DNA from: Oxalobacteraceae bacterium UBA6018
Lineage (GTDB): Bacteria; Pseudomonadota; Gammaproteobacteria; Burkholderiales; Burkholderiaceae_D
Assembly (NCBI GenBank): GCA_002428015.1
Contig: DIZW01000085.1
Coordinates: 38,278-65,122 of the forward strand
DNA: 26,845 nucleotides
Reading direction: 5' to 3'
Shown: positions 22,509 through 26,845 of the stretch, one piece after another
Numbering within the stretch: position 1 is the stretch's first letter
Layout: each line of letters opens with the position of its first letter
The notes under the pieces: generated by a model
Seen by the model: the letters and a program-made list of their open reading frames with translations, nothing else
What the model was told of the DNA's origin: nothing
Database searches by the model: none
Translations under genes and position numbers: made by a program

Positions 22509-23180
22509 TCACACGCAGAAATAGGTGAAGCGGATGTTTTCAGCGCGGCAGGGCGGCAGATAGGGGCGCCGGGTCTGCTGCCAACTCCAGCGCGTGTAGG
22601 GCCGGTCGTGGCCGGACAGGTTCAGCGCCAGGGCCGTCATCCACTGCTGCGAGTCGATGCCCTCGGTGCGCGGCTGAAAGACCAGCACGGCCAGGGTCAG
22701 GCCCACCAGCAGCGGACTGGGCGAAAACACCTTCTCGGAGCGGCACAGCGCGATGAAGGCGCCGGCCGCGGCCAGCCCCAGCAGCACGCCCAGCACGGCC
22801 TCGGCCGGGCTGTGGGCGTGCACCTTCACGCGCGACACCGTCACCACCAGCGCCAGCAGCACGGCCAGCACCACCCCGGCGACGCGCCAGGGCCGGCGCG
22901 CGCCGCGCAACACCAGGTAGGCCGCGGCCGGGAACACCGCCCCGGCGCGCGCGGCGTGGCCGCTAAAGCCGGTGAAGTCGAAGGCCTTCAGGCCGACGCC
23001 CCAGCCGATGAAGGCGACCTTGCTGGCGACCACGACCAGCATGGCGGCGCCCACCAGCAGGCACCAGACCAGCGCGCGCCGGCTGCAATGGGCCGCACCC
23101 AGCCAGACGGCGATGCCGATGCCCAGCGGCGCGGTGATGCCCAGCGCGCCGAGCGAGGAAAGGTAATGCCACCAATGCAT
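22509..23180 (-). CDS. PAP2-superfamily membrane phosphatase, atypical
   Basis: The 223-residue product has about five or six hydrophobic helices. Two of the three PAP2 active-site motifs are visible: FSGH (Ser73-Gly74-His75) and SRVKVHAH (Ser116, Arg117, His123). The acidic residue three places after that His-x3 position is Glu127 rather than the usual Asp, and the first motif (K-x6-RP) is not seen. Members dephosphorylate lipid phosphates or undecaprenyl diphosphate at the outer face of the inner membrane; the substrate here is unknown. The C-terminal 50 residues are polar and aromatic, ending RFTYFCV. The ATG at 23180-23178 lacks a clear Shine-Dalgarno sequence. It is downstream of the DUF1631 gene on the same strand, 71 bases away. 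Confidence 0.8.
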   Translation of the reverse strand: MHWWHYLSSLGALGITAPLGIGIAVWLGAAHCSRRALVWCLLVGAAMLVVVASKVAFIGWGVGLKAFDFTGFSGHAARAGAVFPAAAYLVLRGARRPWRVAGVVLAVLLALVVTVSRVKVHAHSPAEAVLGVLLGLAAAGAFIALCRSEKVFSPSPLLVGLTLAVLVFQPRTEGIDSQQWMTALALNLSGHDRPYTRWSWQQTRRPYLPPCRAENIRFTYFCV

Positions 23181-23251
23181 AGGTAGGAAAATGAGGATTA
23201 TTCGGGAGCTTGTTCGGGATGGTCAAGCGTGGGCGCGGGGGCAATGATACG

Positions 23252-25870
23252 TCAAGCGGCAGCTGGACTGTGCACCGCTGGGTCGTTGCCGGCCTGGGCC
23301 ATCGCCTCGGACAAAGCGCGCCCGACCACGCCGTCCATGCGCAACACTTCCACCGTGTGGGCGCGGAAGGCCGCCTGCAACTGCTCGACCGGCTGGGAGA
23401 ACGCTTCCTGGCGCGCGCCGGTGGAGAAAATGAACAGCGTGCGAAGGGGACTGATCCAGGCCAGCTTGACCTTGCGCTGGCTGCCGTCGGGCTGGGCGAA
23501 GGCCAGCCACTGGCCGCGTTCGAGCGCCTCGACCGCCACGGCGGCGTCGTCGACGACCAGGGCCGGCGCCACCTGGGCCTGCTGCTGCTCCTTTTCCAGC
23601 CGGCGCAGCGCGTCCTGCTGGGCCACTTCGACGGCGATTTCAAGCTGGCGTTCCGGCGAAATGTCGAGCGGCGCGCGCACGATCGAGGCATGGCATTCGG
23701 CCAGCTCGGCGAAGAACTGCAGGCGGTCGGCGTCCTGCCACTTGATCACGTCGAGCCAGCGGTTAAGCGTGGCCAGCAGGCCGGGAAGCTTGGCGATCAG
23801 CGCTTTGCGTTCGAGCTTGGTGATCTTGGGCTTGACGCTCCAGATCAGCTCATCCATGGTCTTGGTCGCGTTGCCGACCGCGCCGGGCTTCTCGTCCTCG
23901 ACGCTGTAGGCCACCGTCAGCACCGCGGTCCATTTGTTTTCAAGGAAGGTCTCCAGCAGGGCCACCACCTCGCCGCTGCCGACCCGCGCCGCCACGGCGC
24001 TCTTGGCCGAACGCGTCGCCGCCGTGACTTTCTCCTGCTTCAGGGCGGCGGCGATGGGCGCCGCGATGGCGCTGGTGGCGACGCTGTCGTCGGCGTCGAT
24101 CGACGCTTCCAGCTCCGCCACGGCCTCGGCGAACACCCTGCCCTCGTCGTCGGCCTCGCGCCCGACCCTATCGACCCCGCGCCGCATGGCCTGGAACAGG
24201 GGATCGTCGGCGCCCTTGCGCTGCTCCATGCCGATGCGCGACATCAGGTCGATCATGCGGCGCGCCGGGTGCGCTTCCTCGAAGAAGAAATTCTTGTCCT
24301 GCAGGGCAGCCTTGAGCACCGGGATCTGCAGGAACTGGATCAGTTCACGGATTTCGGCCGGGATGTTCGGATCGATGAATACGGTGTCGAATATCTTCGC
24401 CAGCAGGTCGATCGTGCTCTCGTCCCCGCGCGACAGGCTGCCCTTGGGGATGCTCTCCTTCAGGCGCGGCAGATAGAACACATTGGGTGCGCCGACGCTG
24501 CCCGCCCCACTCGCGCCGCTCGGCCCGGCCCCACCCGCCCCGGCGCCGCCCGCGCCGGGCATGGCCGCGGCCAGCTGCTCGGGCAGGCGCGCCTGCAGAT
24601 TCTTGAGCAGGTCCATCAGGTTGGCCGCCGCCGGCATGCCGTAGTCGCCGCCGGCCGGGCCGCGCTGCTCGCCCCAGGCCTGGCCGTGATGGCCGCCGCC
24701 CGCCTCGCCATGGTAGGCGCCGCGCTGCTCGCCCCGCGCCTGGCCATGATGGCCCCCGCCCGCGTCGCCGTGATAGGCACCGCGCGGCTCGCCCCAGGCC
24801 TGACCATGATGGCCCCCGCCCGTCTCGCCCGGGTGGGCGCCGCGCTGATCGCCCCACGCCTGGCTGTGATGCCCCGCGCCTGCCTCGCCCGGGTGGGCGC
24901 TGCGCTGACGGTCCGCGCGCTCGCCGTGCGCCGCGCCGGGCGCAGGCGCGGCGATGTGAAAACCGGCCGCGGCGCTGGGACGCCAGCCGCCGCCGGCGCC
25001 GGACATGGATGGCAGGTCGGGAATGAGTGGAATGCCGGCGTCAAGCTCGTCGACGTACGCTTCCTGTCCGAGGAACTGGCGCAGTTGCTTGGCCAGGTCG
25101 GCCTGCTGGCGCGCGCGCGCCTGCTTGGACGCGGCCGCGTGCTCGGTCTTGCGGATGTTGAGCGCCTCGACCGAATCGGGCTGGTGGCCCTTGTTGACCA
25201 GGGCCGCGCACAGGGCGTCGTACATGGGCGCGAAGTCGAACAGCACGGCCGGGCGCAGCAGCGCCAGCATCAGCGGGTGCGATTCGGTGTCCGGCTCGAA
25301 ATCGCGCCAGGCCTGGTACACCACGCTGAGAAACAGCTCCGGACGAAACGGATTCTGGCCGATGCGCAGGATGTCGCGCTCGAGCATCACGCCCAGGCGC
25401 ACGTTGAGGGTGGCGATCTGGCTGGCGTACTGGAATTCGAACGGGCGGCCGATGGCGTCGAAGGCCACCTTGTTGTCCATTTCCTCGAACGGCACCAGCG
25501 ACAATTCGGCCTTGGCCGGACGGGCTTTTTTCAGCGAGGGCACCAATTGCTCGAGCTCGCGCCGCAGGGCGCGCTCGAGCTCGGTCGTGGCCAGGTGCAC
25601 GAAGGCGTAATTGTTTTCCTTGAGCAGGTTGCCGGCCTTGATGCGCTGGAACACGACGCGCGGGTCGCAGGCGGCGCTGCCGACGTCGAGCAGGGCCGCG
25701 ACCAGGCGCGTGCCGGTGGCGATGATCTGTTCGTTGAAATGCTTGGTGACGATCGCCACCAGGCTCTCCAATAGCGCGTGCTGCGACATGATCGCCTTCT
25801 TGGCACTGGCTGTCGGAGCGTGGGATGGAGCCATGGTCGGGATGTCGGTATAGGCCTTGCGGTACTCCAT
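23252..25870 (-). CDS. DUF1631 family protein with a Gly/His-rich tandem-repeat linker
   Basis: This 872-residue protein of unknown function resembles the DUF1631 family found in beta- and gammaproteobacteria. Residues 1-290 form a helical conserved region (EQIIATGTRLVAALLDVGS, PFEFQYASQIATLNVRLG, RPELFLSVVYQAW). Residues 324-403 are four 20-residue Gly/His-rich repeats. A second helical region runs from about 460 (STIDLLAKIFDTVFIDPNIP, KNFFFEEAHPARRMIDLMSRIG) to 760. The last 110 residues, with GQWLAFAQPDGSQRKVKLAWISP and LFIFSTG, resemble a degenerate PilZ-like barrel, so a link to cyclic-di-GMP signalling is possible but unproved. The ATG at 25870 has a weak ribosome-binding site; internal ATGs at 25834 or 25789 (the latter after AGAAGG) are alternatives. 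Confidence 0.85.
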   Translation of the reverse strand: MEYRKAYTDIPTMAPSHAPTASAKKAIMSQHALLESLVAIVTKHFNEQIIATGTRLVAALLDVGSAACDPRVVFQRIKAGNLLKENNYAFVHLATTELERALRRELEQLVPSLKKARPAKAELSLVPFEEMDNKVAFDAIGRPFEFQYASQIATLNVRLGVMLERDILRIGQNPFRPELFLSVVYQAWRDFEPDTESHPLMLALLRPAVLFDFAPMYDALCAALVNKGHQPDSVEALNIRKTEHAAASKQARARQQADLAKQLRQFLGQEAYVDELDAGIPLIPDLPSMSGAGGGWRPSAAAGFHIAAPAPGAAHGERADRQRSAHPGEAGAGHHSQAWGDQRGAHPGETGGGHHGQAWGEPRGAYHGDAGGGHHGQARGEQRGAYHGEAGGGHHGQAWGEQRGPAGGDYGMPAAANLMDLLKNLQARLPEQLAAAMPGAGGAGAGGAGPSGASGAGSVGAPNVFYLPRLKESIPKGSLSRGDESTIDLLAKIFDTVFIDPNIPAEIRELIQFLQIPVLKAALQDKNFFFEEAHPARRMIDLMSRIGMEQRKGADDPLFQAMRRGVDRVGREADDEGRVFAEAVAELEASIDADDSVATSAIAAPIAAALKQEKVTAATRSAKSAVAARVGSGEVVALLETFLENKWTAVLTVAYSVEDEKPGAVGNATKTMDELIWSVKPKITKLERKALIAKLPGLLATLNRWLDVIKWQDADRLQFFAELAECHASIVRAPLDISPERQLEIAVEVAQQDALRRLEKEQQQAQVAPALVVDDAAVAVEALERGQWLAFAQPDGSQRKVKLAWISPLRTLFIFSTGARQEAFSQPVEQLQAAFRAHTVEVLRMDGVVGRALSEAMAQAGNDPAVHSPAAA
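24661..24900. repeat. Four in-frame 60-bp tandem repeats inside the DUF1631 gene
   Basis: Four contiguous 60-base copies start at 24661, 24721, 24781 and 24841, with a decayed fifth start at 24901. Read in the gene's frame each encodes about 20 residues of the form GEAGGGHHGQAWGEQRGAYH. Copies differ by several point changes but not in length. They lie in the presumed flexible linker, so copy number could vary between strains without breaking the frame. Confidence 0.92.
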
Positions 25871-25881
25871 TCTGGCACATT

Positions 25882-25946
25882 ATTGCCGCAAGGCAATGGC
25901 CAAAAGCAAAAAAAGAGGGGTTTTTATGGTCTATCTCTCTTTTTGC
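25882..25946. promoter_or_regulatory. Two hairpins between the divergent DUF1631 and chemotaxis genes
   Basis: A perfect 6-bp stem with a GCAA loop (ATTGCC / GGCAAT, 25882-25897) lies just before the DUF1631 start. A second, 12-bp stem with one mismatch pairs GCAAAAAAAGAG (25906-25917) with CTCTCTTTTTGC (25935-25946) around a 17-base loop. Neither is followed by a terminator T-run outside the stem. They are most likely leader structures or regulator sites. The remainder of the gap up to 26087 shows no gene and no clear promoter. Confidence 0.45.
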
Positions 25947-26087
25947 CACAGTTCTGGCGCCTGCCTTCGTTTCCTAGCCTAGCCCGCACCGGCCTGGGGT
26001 TTGATCCTGCGCAAAGTTCGTACGGCAACTTTCCCTAACATAAACATAGACATTCCCCGCGACAACCGATTCCCAGAAGGAACCACC

Positions 26088-26845
26088 ATGAATTTCATCC
26101 GTCGGCTCGACACCAATTTCAAGCTGTACGCCTGCTTCGCGCTGCTCGCGGCCTTGTGTGCCGGCCTGACACTGTGGATGCTGTCCCAGCTGGGCCTGAT
26201 CAGCGAGCTGGCCGCGCGCGCGGCTCGCGCCGGCGCGGCCGACGCGGGCCGCGCCGCCCAGGTGCGCGCCGACTACGCGCTGGCCAGCCTGTTCGCCTGG
26301 CTGGCCATCGGCGCCGACGCCGCCGTGGCCGCCGCGCTGGCGCTGTGGCTGCGCGCCGAGGTGGCGCGTCCCGTGCACCAGGCGGTCGGGGTGGCGCGCA
26401 AGGTGGCCGCCGGCGACCTGTCCAGCCGCATCAATCCGGCCGCGGCCGGGGCCGGCGACGCCGGCCTGCTGCTGCTCACCATGCAGGAAATGAACGACAG
26501 GCTGGTCGGCATGATCGTCAAGGTCAGGAGCGGCGCCGACACCATCAGCAGCGGGGCCGGCGAGATCGCCAGCGGCAACATGGACCTGTCCGCGCGCACC
26601 GAACGGCAAGCCGCGGCGCTGGAGCAGACCGCGTCATCGATGGAGCAGCTGACCGCCACCGTCAAGCAGAACGCCGAGAACGCCCACCAGGCCAGCAAGC
26701 TGGCCGTGTCGGCCTCGGAGGTGGCGGTCAAGGGCGGCGACGTGGTGGCCGAGGTGGTCGGCACGATGGCCTCGATCAACGATTCGTCCAAGCGCATCGC
26801 CGAGATCATCGGCGTGATCGACGGCATCGCCTTCCAGACCAATAT
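26088..26845 (+). CDS. Methyl-accepting chemotaxis protein, N-terminal part (runs off the window)
   Basis: This is a transducer that passes a signal to CheA/CheW. The 252 visible residues show a first membrane helix (about 13-32), a very short periplasmic stretch (about 33-62, rich in Ala and Arg), a second helix (about 63-88) with Asp77 inside it, a HAMP domain (from ARPVHQAVGVARKVAAGDLSSRI), and the start of the signalling coiled coil with DLSARTERQAAALEQTASSMEQLT, a typical methylation-helix region. It stops at IDGIAFQTN, just before the tip that binds CheA/CheW. The ATG at 26088 follows AAGGA by 7 bases. With so small an external loop it may sense through the membrane or the cytoplasm. 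Confidence 0.93.
   Translation, partial: MNFIRRLDTNFKLYACFALLAALCAGLTLWMLSQLGLISELAARAARAGAADAGRAAQVRADYALASLFAWLAIGADAAVAAALALWLRAEVARPVHQAVGVARKVAAGDLSSRINPAAAGAGDAGLLLLTMQEMNDRLVGMIVKVRSGADTISSGAGEIASGNMDLSARTERQAAALEQTASSMEQLTATVKQNAENAHQASKLAVSASEVAVKGGDVVAEVVGTMASINDSSKRIAEIIGVIDGIAFQTN

Noticed and set aside
24661..24900. A CRISPR array
   Set aside because: The 60-base units are contiguous, without unique spacers, and stay in frame within a protein gene.
23210..25774. An 854-codon plus-strand open frame opposite the DUF1631 gene
   Set aside because: The minus-strand product has coherent family-like segments, while this translation is low-complexity (repeated RLA, LAP and similar) and mirrors the tandem repeats.

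Overview
The window looks like chromosome from a G+C-rich betaproteobacterium, most likely Oxalobacteraceae of the Massilia/Telluria/Duganella group. This rests on gene order (uppS-frr-pyrH-tsf-rpsB opposite map-glnD, and smc-zipA-ligA), codon use and protein character, all judged by eye without database searches. It is mostly core genome with a few accessory insertions.

Left block (1-3733, minus strand): rpsB, tsf, pyrH, frr and the 5' end of uppS, a translation / UMP kinase / cell-wall lipid cluster. rpsB has a clear sigma-70 promoter and a leader with a 10-bp hairpin. Rho-independent terminators lie after rpsB and after tsf, so transcript levels probably step down along the cluster.

Accessory cassette (about 3734-6433, plus strand): an orphan NarL-type sensor histidine kinase with a CHASE-like periplasmic region, followed by two small unknown genes that overlap by ATGA and encode divergent paralogues of each other. 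It sits between the divergent rpsB and map genes, after an A+T-richer stretch. It is the best candidate here for an undescribed system.

Plus-strand block (6541-10846): map, glnD and an RsuA/RluB/E/F-type pseudouridine synthase. The last 24 codons of glnD are out of frame by one extra base near 9943.

Minus-strand block (10923-20785): hisC on its own, then a tightly packed operon read smc, zipA-like, ligA, galU, def and a small predicted outer-membrane protein, with ATGA overlaps, a 14-bp overlap and gaps under 10 bp. It joins chromosome condensation, division, DNA ligation, UDP-glucose synthesis and N-terminal deformylation.

Right block (20810-26845): an XRE/MmyB-type regulator divergent from a SAM methyltransferase with a shared operator-like region, a PAP2-type membrane phosphatase, a large DUF1631 protein carrying four in-frame 60-bp repeats (Gly/His-rich 20-residue units), and the start of a methyl-accepting chemotaxis protein that runs off the window. 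No tRNA, rRNA, CRISPR array, insertion sequence or prophage was seen.
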